64,000 nucleotides of DNA from Selaginella moellendorffii (taxonomy: Eukaryota; Streptophyta; Lycopodiopsida; Selaginellales; Selaginellaceae), in the NCBI RefSeq assembly GCF_000143415.4, contig NW_003314297.1:581612-645611 (forward strand). The letters run 5' to 3'. The position numbers and the translations under genes are program-made. Each line of letters starts with the position of its first letter. Position 1 is the stretch's first letter. This document shows positions 11,101-22,450 of the stretch, in pieces. The notes under the pieces are model-generated. The model was given only the letters and a program-made list of their open reading frames with translations. It was not told the DNA's origin and did no database searches.

Positions 11101-13096
11101 GGATTGATATCGAGTTTCATTAGTCTTGATAGAGATAGTGTTGATGATTTGGTTGTAGCTTTGTGTTATAAGCATTCACGCATTGCTAGTTAGCAATCGT
11201 CTTGACGTTCAAATAAACTGAATGGCAAGTTCAGTTAGTTGTGTTCTAGACGAGATTGTTTAGTAGAGGATGAGTTTTAGCTTTTCCTTGAAAGGTGATT
11301 TAGTCGTAGACAACACTAACTTTACGAGATGAAGAGTTAGTGATTGATATTGAAATGTTTGAATCCTTATTAGATTTGAGTTGGAATATATCGATCATTG
11401 ATAATTCTTCTTGTGCTTGTTATGAAGTGAGTTACGTCTTGATATAGATGGATTCATGGAGGATCATTTAGTGATCACTTGTTAAGCATAGCTTCATTAT
11501 ACTTGGTTTTTGGAATGATGCAACATTAGCTTTGCATTATGAAGTTTAGCTTATAGATGTGTTGAGGAGGATATTGTGGGTTAAGCCATGATTTTTTCTT
11601 TAGCATTAAAGTTAGTTCATGCGAGACTTGTGATCATTATTAGGTAAAATTTAGTTATGGGCTTCTTCGAGCTTTTGGTTCTTTGAGTTTTATGCTCATT
11701 GTTCTATTTGTTAGAAGTTGTTGGGGAAGGTATTTTGGCTTGTTAGTTTCGATGTTGAAATTAGTATTTGCATCTGGCAATCATTGGTGATGATTGACTA
11801 TCATCTAGTATAGTTGATTATCCTAGTCAAAAGGTTTTGCTTGATTGTTGTTGATATAGAATGATTCGTTGTTCTTCGGGATGGTAAATTCTTTCTTCAA
11901 CGATGATTATGCATCTCTTTCTTGATGGGATGAATAAAGATCTTCATGATAGTTAATTATTCTCTTTGATGGCTTTTGGCTTTTTGCAATACCACATGTT
12001 TCTTGTGGTTTGCTTTGGATTGGTTTTTTGGGTTTCAGACATCGGTAAGATGTTACTGACACATGCTTGAGTAACTTTGGTTCCTTAGTATTGTTGACCA
12101 GGATCTATTCAAATTAACTTCTGTGATAATTGGCATGAATGGGTGTTTATTGGTCTTACCACATTCATTTTGTTCTATTGATTATTGCTCAAGTTAGTTC
12201 TGATAGGTTGGGATGTTATTTCCTTTGGGTGGTACATTCATGAGCATTATGCTTGTCAGTCGATGATACTTTGTGTTCTTTGAGTTATCTTTCATAAGTT
12301 GTTTGGCATTCTATTTGCAATCTTTGATAGTTAAGCTTTCTCATTAAGTTACTTGATGATATACTTACTATTGAATTTTGTTGAATAGTGAATCCTATGT
12401 TTTCCAACGATAGTGATCTTGGTGGTTCCTGTTCTATAATACTGGTTTATCGGATGATAACTTACTTGGAATACTTTTGTGTTCTAATCTAATATTTAAT
12501 CACTGGTAATTAAGTCTCTAAGATATCATTGTCTCTGACTTTGATATTGTCCATCTATTGATCTTTGAGCTTGGGCTAGTATTAGGCAAACTGGCTTTGG
12601 CACTTCGTGTGCATGGTGAAATCTTTAGTTATGGGGTAGCTACTGTAGACTGGTCACATAACCTACCTCTCTATCGATATTCCTTATTCCGTTAAAAGGG
12701 CGTGACCGTGTAAACAACTCTAACTGCCTATTTACAGTAGTCTATCTAAACCTTACCGACGGGTTTGGTTTCTTTGCTCATGAGGGTTGGGGCCTTTAGC
12801 TTCTCTCTCTATGTTCCTACAAGCAGGGACGTATCACACTTTTGTAAGCTGGGTGACTCCCAGAGCAGCAAGGGTGGCTGACTCCGTTGGTCATTTCCTT
12901 GTCGGCGACGGCCGGAAGGTGTCTGAGCTGGTAGTGCATCCGCGTTAGACAAAGAGGTTGCCTCCTAACTCATTTAAGTTGGTGAATTTCTCACATAGTG
13001 TGAATACTGTGAACTTTTTCTTGAGTTGTTTCCTTGGCAATATTCTAGACTCGAGTATACATCGATGAGGACATTGATCTTCCCTAGGGGGGGAGA
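8131..13096 (+). other. Non-coding interior of the LARD-like element
   Basis: About 4.97 kb between the primer-binding site and the polypurine tract. The plus strand is rich in T and G and poor in C for most of its length. The longest ORFs are shorter than about 75 codons and show no gag, protease, RT, RNase H or integrase motif. The final stretch (about 13045-13096, GAGGACATTGATCTTCC then the G-run) resembles the corresponding part of TRIM 2 at about 5055-5088, suggesting a related helper element. Confidence 0.8.
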
Positions 13097-14230
13097 GTGT
13101 CGCAAATGTGACTTCAGGTATCGAAAGTTACCTGTCGGCCAGTCCTTACGGACACTCTTACGTTACTGCCACAATGGCAGAAGGTCAGTATTGCTGGACC
13201 CTTTATCAGTCCCTCTTGTGCTAGTGGAGTTAACTGGGCATTTTAAGTGTACTTAAACCGGACGAGTATAAAGACGAAATTCCTACGTGTTATTAGCTAA
13301 GCATACTTAGCCCGGTAAGGAGTTCCTGTCTCGTTATGTCTTACACTGGCTAGTGACAAGAACCCTCGCGTATTGAGATTAGTCCCTCAATACCGCTGGA
13401 TGATAGCTTACCGTGTCTGCCAAACACCCTCGCTATCATGCCCTTTGTGTTAGTCTCATTTCGGTCCCAAATGCTATTTATGGAAAGTGTCTAGATTCGC
13501 TCATTTGGCATATCTACGGAATGTAGAGATCGGCCTGAACACAATGGTGTTCGTCCCGTGTCCAAATTCACAATCTAGTGCATTCCATATTTAGTAAGTT
13601 TCAAGCTTGTCCCAGAGACTAACTCCTGATACTAAGGGAGGCTTGGGGTGAAAGCCCAAAGCGTGTGTTCCTCAAAGGGGGTGGGGGGCTTATGGGGGGT
13701 TCCAAATGTATAATAGGGATAGTGGGTAGGTCGGGCATGGCCGACCAACCTAAGACATAGTTTAGCTCCCACTTGTGTGCCTGTCCTTGTTCTGTGTCCG
13801 GCTTGGGTCTAAGCCCAAGTTCCACACCATGCTAGCTGGTGGAGTACCCATGTCCTCGCGTTAGGCCACCGGTATGCCGAAATAGCGCTAGACTCCGTTT
13901 AGCTATGTTTTGTGTGCTGGTCCTGGCATTGGGATGTTGGTTGCTCCAGGACTGTTCCAAGTCGCTCCGGGCTCCTGTCCCTTTGCTCCTTGGGCTTTAT
14001 GCTCGGGAGTTGCTCCATGGTTCGATTCTATCATTCCTTAACTCCACGCTTGGGAGTTTGGCACCGTTCCTTCGTTCAGTGGCCCAAGGCCTTGAACCTT
14101 GAGTTCCACACCACATTCCTTTGGACACGTGGCATGTGTCATGTGGCACAAAGAGGGTGTAGGTTCCGCTTCGTGGTGTTATCCTATGGTAAATCACCAT
14201 AGGATAAAGGTCAAAACCACGTACACTACA
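13097..14230 (+). repeat. 3' LTR of the LARD-like element
   Basis: An uninterrupted 1134-bp LTR, TGTC...CTACA, preceded by the polypurine tract and followed by the CAAAT target copy. A close relative occurs as a solo LTR at 43438-44533. Confidence 0.9.
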
Positions 14231-15932
14231 CAAATAACACCTTTCTCCAACATCTCTTTGACGTTTGCATGTAAAATCTTGATCTCCTTGGGTGACCGAC
14301 GATGAATAGAAACCTTGATTGGATGAGCATCCCTGGTTGGAATCGGATGACGTATGGCAATCTTGGCCCCAGATGATAGGTCAAATTCAAAGAGATCAGA
14401 ATACTCCTTCATGAGTCGGTCAACCGTTGCAACACAAAAATCGTCGGAGGGATCAGAAAAGGTAAAAGCAGAACAAGATGGAAACACAGAAGGAAATAGT
14501 GAGGGAACAAAAGTAATGGAAGCAAAGGTAGAAGTAGAGGGATGAAGAGGCATGAAAATGAGAGGAATGGATGAAACATAAGGAAGTATGAGATAAGGGG
14601 GAGAAGCCTCAAAGTCACACTTGGCATGATTGCGCTGCAACCAATTTATACCAAGAATGAGTTCAAAAGCTTGACTCGGCACCACCCGCAACAACTGCAA
14701 CTCAAAATCAAGATCGCCCACACACACAACCAGGTCTGCCTCATCCCGTGCACATACATGTGTACAGCTGTTGCCATAAAGAATGAAAACTAGTTCCACC
14801 GCACGACGCAAGTATAGACGACAACGTGTGGTAACAAGTCAAGCAATAGAAGATAAACTCAAACCTGTATCAACCAACACGGAAAGAATAATATGAGACC
14901 TCTTGTTATAAAAATGAGCTTGGAAAATAAATACTGGATGAACCAGTGCCAAATGAACCCCTTGATGATACTTCCGAAAGAAAGATAGAGGAGTTACTGA
15001 CTTATTTGCACAAGGTCCCTCCGTTACTTGCGCGACTCCTCGTTTCCTAGATGCATCTCAGTGTCCAAACCTTCCACTGCAACAGCACCAACGGGACGTT
15101 GCTGACACCAAAGTCTCCATCGGGAAAATGTTGATAACACCGATAAGTATGACCAACTTCATCACACACCCAGCAACAAACATCATGGCCACGACCACAT
15201 CCTCACCCTTGTCCTTGGACTCGAGTAGCAGTAGCATCAACCTCCATTGGAATAGGACCATCACTCATAGGAAGTGGAGCTAAAGAATGTGCAGCAAGAA
15301 GTGGAAGAGGCGACATCTCATAATGTTGTGCCAAACAAAGAGCATCGTCAAGGGTGGTGGGAGCAAATGCATGCACAAATTCGACAAGATCTTGATGAAG
15401 TGCTGGCCACAACATTCCTAGCTTGATCTGCTCCGACATATTGGGCTCCGCACGAAACAAAAGACTTTGGAAACAAACGCTAAATTACATCACCAACTTA
15501 TATGGCTCTTGGAGAAGATGATGCAATTGTTGAAAGGCATCATCACAGTCATTAGCATGTCTGAAGGTGTGTTTGAAGACATCCGGGAGAACATTCCAAT
15601 CCCCACGAGTGGCTGCACTCAAACCATTGTACCATTGCAACGCCGTCCCTTGGAGACACGTGGGAAACTCACGCAAATATTGAACATCATCCTAAGAATG
15701 ATGTGGCAATCAGCGTGAAGTGATCAAACCAATGATACACATTATCCCCAAGATTCCCACGAAAGAACTCCAGCCGAACGTGAAGATTGGCACCAAGAGC
15801 AAAAGGAGTTGTACCATATGCTGTAAATGCCACCATCAATTGAGTTTGGTCATTCAATTGCAAGCGCATAGCATGAAGCAATTGGACCAATTGCTACTCC
15901 AAAGTCAAAGGAGGAGATTGCTGATTTGCCAT
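14231..15932 (-). pseudogene. Gypsy B gag, protease and N-terminal RT
   Basis: Minus-strand continuation of element B beyond the LARD insertion. The gag ATG is at 15932-15930. A stop codon follows 12 codons later, at a codon next to the one that is a stop in the copy at 25352. Gag pieces (15890-15203) match 25355-26245, including the capsid-like FPTCLQGTALQWYNGLSAAT text. The protease region and the DWLQRNHAKCDF motif, then RT start text (RSPKEIKILHANVKEMLEKG), lie at 14811-14231. Several frameshifts are present. The RT gene resumes at 6335. Confidence 0.82.
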
Positions 15933-16143
15933 GAAAATGAACGAAAAAGAAAGAGCAAAAGAAGAGAAATGACAAAAAGCTAGAAGGAAATGGTAGATCT
16001 ATACAATGCAAAGAGCTAGATCTAAACCAAAATCTTGAAAAGGAAGAACAAAAGAAAGGAAATGGAAAAAATTAGATCTAAACCAAAATTCCAAATTTAA
16101 GCACTCCTCAAAAACAATAAAAAATGCCCCTCACCTCCACCAA

Positions 16144-16318
16144 TGCGAATGCTTGGAATATAGAAAGGGAATACAGAAAATGTGCATATTAATTAGCCCA
16201 AAAACCTTAACTTATATACAGGAGTGAGTAGTTCGGATTGAAACCAATTTGACAGCTACCAAAATCCCACTATACTAATATTAGTATACGGCATTATAAC
16301 TGTACACTTGGCCCTCAC
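16144..16318 (-). repeat. 5' LTR of Gypsy element B
   Basis: An LTR of about 175 bp read on minus from 16318 (TGTGAGGGCC) to 16144, similar throughout to the 174-bp LTR at 24905-25078. Confidence 0.85.
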
Positions 16319-16480
16319 AGTTTATAATTTTTAAACATTCTTAAACCTTTTCTAGTATATATTTTTTTATTCTATCATTTAATGGTTAATATGCAATAAG
16401 ATTAATCTTGTGTTTATAAATTACAAGCATGCTTATAATTATAAACTTTATTTGATCAATTAGATTAATAAGCAATAATA
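16319..16480. repeat. AT-rich dispersed repeat, inverted relative to 24288-24440
   Basis: The reverse complement of this stretch aligns well with 24288-24440: shared blocks include TTGTAATTTATAAACACAAGATT and the CATTWAATGG-like central part. It looks like an AT-rich MITE-type or other short repeat. It directly abuts the LTR of Gypsy element B. Confidence 0.55.
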
Positions 16481-17503
16481 AAATTACTATTACATGCAAT
16501 GCATAGCAATTTATTGTATATACGCAGATATATATTATATATGAATTTCAAGCAATATGGACAAGAGGTTCCTGGAGTAGGACAGGAGCCGAAGACGGGT
16601 TTCTGACAATGTTGACAAACGCATCGGTGACATTGTAAAGGACAGCTCGGAGGAACGACCGCTCCAGCCGTGAAATCTCTCATGGGCTTCCGGGGTCTCT
16701 TTCGTTTGCAAGCGAGAAGGAACACTCTCTGACGGTCGACTGCCCCCAAATCGTCCACAAAATCCATATGCCCGTACTCTGAGGGTATCAAGTCGACCAC
16801 CATGCTCCTTGTCTGGTTGAAGAAACCGCCATGGTTATACTTTGCTGGAGAGCAGGCACCACTAAGTCCAGTGCCGATGATCAAACTTGGGTACTGGAAA
16901 ACAATCGGTGCGTCGTATAGAACCCGCGGTTGCGTTTGGCCGATCTTTGTTCCATCCATGGGGTCCAGACCAACGAGCGTGGCAAATGGTACGCTGATGT
17001 TGGCCTTGATGTTGAGTGCCAGCGCGAAGGCGATCTTGCCTCCTTTGCTGTGGCCCATGTTGACGAGCTTGCCAATATTGACGCTCACACCAGCTGGGAG
17101 AAAGGCTGCGAAGTTTCCGAGGAGCCATTCAATAACTCTCGCTGCATCTTCGATGCTCGTGTGGCATTTGTGTCCCAAAAACTATCACTTCTCTGTATCA
17201 CAGTGTGAGTGGAGTGAGTTTTTGCTTCACGTAGCTCACCTGTGGCGCAACGACGACATAGCCGTAGCTGGCGATATGCGTGAGTATGCCTGTGTAGATT
17301 CGAGTCTTGAGGAATGTTCCATGGTGGAAGACAATGAGGGGAAACGTCCCGTTACTCGAACGAGTGAAGACTCGGAGTGGCAGTAGGCGTCTTTGATTGA
17401 TGGTGAACATTGAAACATTGAAACTGCCGGTGTCATAGATGGAACCGTCATAGACATGCTGCCTTATAACTTGTTCCTCGCTGCAAACTATGCATCCCAA
17501 AAC
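16465..17503 (-). CDS. Chlorophyllase-like hydrolase, copy 1 (altered C-terminus)
   Basis: Chlorophyllase cleaves phytol from chlorophyll and belongs to the alpha/beta hydrolase fold. Exon 17503-17240 encodes the first strands up to ASYGYVVVAPQ. The next exon carries the nucleophile elbow GHSKGGK, the acid region VGLDPMDG and GHMDFVDD, presumably supplying the catalytic His. Compared with copy 2 (30820-29854) one base is missing near 17155. Splicing at the AG before 17181, rather than at the copy-2 acceptor, would restore the frame. A 5-base deletion near 16655 replaces the last 30 or so family residues with an unrelated Cys-rich tail. The 5' exon and start codon are not identified. It may be functional, or an early pseudogene. 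Confidence 0.7.
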
Positions 17504-17831
17504 CTGCCCAAGAACGAGATGGATTAGATTGTGCTATAAATCTATATATAAAACGATACCAAGAGTGCACAAACGCGAGCAACTTTCTCGATGTCCATGA
17601 TGCAATGCGATAGTGCCGGATATGTAGAAGCTGGCTGCTGCTAAGACTCGTATGTGGTGGTTTGTGTATCCTCCACCGAGCTCGCAACAACAATTTAAGG
17701 TCTTCAGAGTATGGACCACAATGGTTTACCTGGCACAACAATTTAAAGCTGATGGTCCATGAACTGCATAAAATTAAATAGGTCCAAACTTACACTATCA
17801 AAACGAAAGTCTGGTTTGCAAGGGAAGTAGC

Positions 17832-19591
17832 TTAAGCAACAGCATAGTTGCTGAGCAACTTTGGGATGTCGTGAGTGAGCATATCGTCTACAGACTGGAT
17901 CATTGATGGCCTTAGACGATGGAAGCTGTCAATATTGTGCACGGCCAACACTCTTCTAAACGTGTCAATGTTTGGCAGGTCCCCCTTTGGCAAGTGATAA
18001 AGACTTTGCACCTGTAAGAGAAGGATTTCACGTGTGAACTACAAACATCTCCATACCTTCACAAATTCATCTTCCAAGTTCACTACCAAGCTTTCCTGAG
18101 CGTCGGCTTTTCCCCACAGGATGGGCATCTGTTGCTTCAAATGCCCGATGAGATATGCATGTACTTTAGCTGCATGAGCTCGCTTTACGAATTCACTTAT
18201 CTGTAAACAAAATAAGGAAGAGGATATGATAATGAAAATTTAAAGAGATATCACCCTTCGATCACAAGATCTCTTTGGCAGCTCCGATAGTTCTCTCAAG
18301 AGATCTTTCTTCTCCAGGTCAAAGAGATCTTTGCTTAGAATGATCTTCTGCGGGTTGTCATAAAATGAACTGCAACACAAAAATCACCAAAAATCACAGT
18401 AATTGATATTCAGAAAGCATACCCGATGTATACTCGCATTACTTCTGGCGTGTTCACAACTTTACCAAGGGACCACATAAGAGCTCCATATACTCTCATC
18501 AGCTGTTGAAGTAACGGGTCAGGATATACGAGAGGAAAAGACAATGTTCACCTGTTGAGCGTCAATACCATCAACTTTGTTGAGAAGAACTCGAATCTTG
18601 TCATCGTTCCCTCTAAGGGATTCAATAACCCGTTTTAGTTCGTCACTAATGTCCAGTTTGTGAGGATCGAAAAGCAAAAATATCATATCCGACTTCGCTG
18701 CAAACCACTCTGTTACGCCAAGAAAATCGTAGCTGCGTTCTGTGTCTGACAACACTCCAGGCGTATCGATGAAAGTCACGTCATTCAGTAGCTGCCAAAC
18801 AAGCCCACTCTTTTTTTAACAGAGCAAGAAACTGGAAGAACTCACTGGATGTGACATTTGAGCACACTCGAATTTCGACAGAAACGCTGTCCCAAACCTT
18901 TTGAGACCACCGAAAGGCGTATTGGCGTGAACGGACACCGTGTTGCCAGGAACAGTTTTGTCGACGCTTCCTCCCTGCAAAGAGAAAACAAGAAAACGAG
19001 GATCGACATACCAGCGAAACACAAACATACCATCACGGCAACGAAACGATCAGTCGTCGGTTCTGGTCCAATGTGAGCTCCTGGACGAAGTCAAGACTGT
19101 GTAAGGTGACGCTTCTCGTTAGATGTAAAAAAAGGAAGCATTGAAATCGACAAGAAGGCAACTCTTATTCGCAAGTTTAAATCACAATAGCACTCACGAA
19201 AGAAAGAAGGGGAGACAAGAAAAAAAATCAAATCCAGAAACATACCAGGATAGCTTCTTCCGAGAATGTGGCTAATGAACGTCGTCTTTCCAGTCGAATA
19301 TTGTCCTAGCAGTGTCACCATCGGTTTCGCCTCGAAATCGCTATCAGTCTAGGCAGAAAAATTAGCCTGCATCGAGTCGACGAATTCCATACCATAGCAG
19401 GGCTGGAGAAGACGTTGAACTTGTAGAGGCGCTCCAAGGGCTTGAGCTTGCGCGCGTACAAATCCTTCAATCCGGCGATCACGGCGGCCACATTCTCAGA
19501 GGAGACCTGTGATCAGAGATGAGGAAAACCTCTCGATCGTGGACAGAGAACTCACGCGCCGGGGGAGACTCTCCAGCGCTGCTTGCGCCAT
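17832..19591 (-). CDS. EHD-type dynamin-family GTPase without EH domain, copy 1 (intact)
   Basis: EHD proteins bind and remodel endosomal membranes with a dynamin-like GTPase. Ten exons can be read with GT/AG borders: 19591-19556, 19506-19393, 19348-19246, 19080-19031, 18974-18846, 18791-18552, 18502-18423, 18369-18255, 18200-18057 and 18011-17832, giving about 396 residues. Seen: P-loop GQYSTGKT, IDTPGVLS (G3), NKVDG (G4), and the C-terminal helical part ending VDDMLTHDIPKLLSNYAVA. Plant EHD1/EHD2 start with EF-hand/EH modules. Here the ATG lies just before the dynamin-N segment (AAVIAGLKDLYARKLKPLE), so the EH part is absent. No in-frame defect is visible. Broken relatives are at 31180-32875 and 38078-38845. 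Confidence 0.9.
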
Positions 19592-20233
19592 TGTTCCAAG
19601 AACCCTAACCTTTAGTAATAAGAAAATTCCACTTCGGGTAAGTGAGTTAAACCGATGTCATCCAGTCATTTACAATGGTATATATGCTGTTCGTGTTCAT
19701 TCTCATGTTCATTTTCATTTTGCGAGTCATCCTTACATTGTCAGCTGAATTGGAAACTGATTATGAACAACAATGTACCTATTTTCAAAGTTTCTAAAGA
19801 ACATGAAGTAAAAAGTAGCGAAGTTCAACCAGGTATGACAACACTTACACTTCTAATGGCTTAGAGACGCTCTAAGGTCATTGAGAAGCGATCCGCACAA
19901 GCCTGGACGTTGTCAAAACCTGATTTTCTGCTAACCTTCACAGATGCTCCTTCTCTCTCACAACGCTTGTACCCCCATGCTTGTACTGCGAAGGCAAAGA
20001 CATCAGGCTTGATTGTTAAGGATCAAAATCTTCCTTTTCGCTTTTTTTTTGTGCCACTTCTTCAAACATCGGGCGCCACATTTCAGGTGTGAAGTTGTCC
20101 CTGTTTCAGGACAGACCAGAAAATGAGAAAAGCCTGCCTCAGCGGCTGTTGTCCCCCGTGAGCGCTTCTAAGTGCCTTGAAAAATAGTTCTTGGCCTGGA
20201 ATTCCTGCAGCATAACAAATGTGAATCTGAGAC

Positions 20234-22146
20234 TTACGCAGAATGTTTCTGGCAGCGTCTGTCAGCAACAGCCATGTTCCCGCAAGGTATTACTCCGTCA
20301 GGGAGGTGGCGTTTGCAGCAATAGTTTTCCTTTGAACCACGGCTCTCGCATCCCTCTTGCTTGCACTTGAACATTTTTGGCACCGAAGCAGCAGCAGGCC
20401 GGGCAAGGTTCAGCATCCTGTCCAAGGGCTCTAGAATCCCGTGCACAGCACCGAATTTCTTAAAAGCTGGGCCAGTCGACTCTATCCGAGTTTTGGCAAA
20501 AAGCTCAGCTTGACCTTCGTCAACTTCGTCATCTTGCTCCTCTTCTTCCTCTTTTTCATCAGCCAGTATGTCCTGCTCAGTTACATTTTCTGGCATGATG
20601 CAGTAATACTCAGTCTTCACAGATTGCACCTTCTGCTCCCTATTGGCATCATCATGCACACCAATCCCGAACTGGAAATGGGATGCCACTTCTGTCTTCC
20701 ACACTCTATGCGACATTTTCCGGGACTTTGTCTTCCATTTCGCAATAATGAATTGTATTGCCCAGATATACAGAACGCCGTCCACGATCTTAATAAGAAC
20801 CACATCCACGGCTCTTTCATTGAACGCCATTGGGACCAGAAAGCACGCCTTCTAGCAGCTCAACATCGCCAAGTTCCGAATTTCTTGCAGTGGGCATATT
20901 CCACTACACGGTTGAAGCTGCTCCGTTCATCATCATGGAAACCCGCTTAGAGTGTCGTATTATGTCGATAACGAAACGCTCTATATTCCAGTCAACACGA
21001 GCAGAGTTGAGAGGGAGATGCTGTACCCTGAGGTCCCTGTACACCATCGAAGCCCACCCCCGAATGTCAATCATGCTCAAACCATCATCCACTTGTCGAT
21101 ACCGGTCCCTCAGATAGTTCCTAGCTTGCGTTTCTAGATAGGCAGAAAGCAGACGGTACTTTCTGTCCGTCCCCTCGTAGAAGCAAGTAAGCTTCACTTT
21201 CCTGGCGAGCATATGATTGATCTCTGCACGCATAATAAGCCTGTCAGCTGCCTCTAACTCGGCCTTGTTTTCCAGCAGCCCAATGAAATCAGTCCAGAGC
21301 TTGCAAGTAAACGGCTCGGCAATAAGATCCCTGTATGTATCCTCGTCCCCCTGCGCCTGTTCGAAGTATGTCAGCAACTGTGGCATTCCCCCAGTAAGAT
21401 ATGCCACAGTCAGACTCTTCTTCACATCCTCAGTTAATGGTGTTACACCTCTCCATGTCCCTATCTCCACTGGCCCGTCGACGAGGAACTTCAGGAGCTT
21501 GAGTTTCTTCTTGTTGCTCCTTTCAACAATCAAGCGTTCTCTGCTGTTTACAGAAGAAACCCGAACGAGAGCGTACAGCTGCATGAAGCCGAGAAGATGA
21601 TGTTTGGCAGCAGCCCTGGTCCTCGAAGGACTCGAAATCGTCTACCACAAAGCTCAGCTCTGAAACGTGAGCATAACACCACTCCTCCAACTGGACAGCC
21701 TGCCTTCTTCGAGAAATCCCCTCCGTTTCCTTCTGCAGGCCACAAAATGCCACGAGCAAGCCCTTCCACAAGGCGAGCACAAACTTGCGGGTGAGCTCTT
21801 CCGGATCCAAGAAAACTACCCGCTTCCGCCCCTACTGCTGGAGTTGGTTGCAAACTGCGCCAACCACTACCGTCTTTCCAGAACCTTTGGCACCCATAAT
21901 GACAAGTTCACTGCCAGGACGCAACGCCTGGATACGCTCAAGAAGCCCCTTAGCGATTGAACGTGGGATGAAGAGGAACGGGTCCTCTTCAGAGAGCGGG
22001 GTGAGCGCAGGCCGGCAGAGCTGGGTTGCGTTGCCAGTGTTCCATAGGTACGAAGGATCATCGCGGAACTCCAAACACCAATCTCGAAGCAGTAAGCTTG
22101 GTCGAACTCTGTAATAAGACGGTGGCCCCATGGCCAGGTTTTCCAT
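20234..22146 (-). pseudogene. P-loop ATPase/nuclease-like gene, copy 1 (broken)
   Basis: A near-identical counterpart of the intact gene at 33004-34986, but interrupted. A Ser codon has become TAG just after AVCNQLQQ (about 21831), about 35 bases are missing near 21625, and an inserted base plus a 15-base deletion near 20840-20895 shift the frame. The N-terminus also carries a deletion. The Walker A sequence (GAKGSGKT) is still readable at about 21880. The C-terminus keeps what copy 2 lost: two Cys/His clusters, KCKQEGC...CCKRH and PCGNMAV...CQKHS, ending with a stop at 20234. Best read as a pseudogene. Confidence 0.82.
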
Positions 22147-22149
22147 TTA

Positions 22150-22450
22150 AACACAAAAGAAAAGCCCAAAAAACACACTCCACCAACTCGTGCTGCCTTC
22201 CATCTCCAACCTCCGTCTCTCGTCTCCATGCCTCCTCACCAACATGCCAATATAAAGGCATACACAAGTTTATTTCTTGCCAATCTTGGCAAAGTTTCAA
22301 CTCACCTTCTTTCACATACTAGAACCATATAACATGCTATATAATAGGATATTGGCCTAGTGGCAAGCTTGTTACATGGCAAGACCATAAAGGCTTTCCA
22401 TCTCTTGCATCCACTGCATGACCCCATTCCTAGAGTTGCTATGGAATGTT
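22150..22450. other. Upstream flank of duplication block 1
   Basis: Non-coding, but still alignable with 35010-35270 (shared AAAAGCCCAAAAAACACACTC and CTTTCACATACTAGAA). The duplication therefore extends past the coding regions on this side. Confidence 0.6.

Larger units (their letters stand above)
6336..14230 (+). mobile_element. Non-coding LTR element (LARD-like), carrying a nested TRIM
   Basis: The 5' LTR is 6336-8130 (about 1.11 kb once the TRIM at 6412-7091 and one copy of its target duplication are removed). The interior is 8131-13096 and the 3' LTR is 13097-14230 (1134 bp). The primer-binding site TGGTATCAGAG at 8133-8143 fits initiator tRNA-Met. The polypurine tract AGGGGGGGAGAG ends at 13096. 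The target duplication is CGAAT (6331-6335) and CAAAT (14231-14235), differing by one G-to-A change. The 5-kb interior contains no gag or pol and no ORF longer than about 75 codons. This matches a large retrotransposon derivative. It interrupts the RT gene of Gypsy element B. Confidence 0.9.
2850..16318 (-). mobile_element. Ty3/Gypsy element B, interrupted by nested insertions
   Basis: A minus-strand Gypsy element of the same family as 24905-29850. Its 5' LTR is 16144-16318 (about 175 bp). Gag, protease and N-terminal RT are at 14231-15932, the rest of RT, RNase H and integrase at 2987-6335, and the 3' LTR at 2850-2954 is truncated on its outer side. The polypurine tract is the complement of the pyrimidine run at 2955-2970. 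Two later insertions split it: a TRIM at 4579-5240 and a LARD-like element at 6336-14230, both with matching target duplications. Many frameshifts and stops make it non-autonomous. Without the insertions it would be about 4.9 kb, like the copy at 24905. Confidence 0.85.

Noticed and set aside
14354-14545. Plus-strand ORF opposite the Gypsy B protease/RT region
   Set aside because: Antisense shadow of the retroelement polyprotein.
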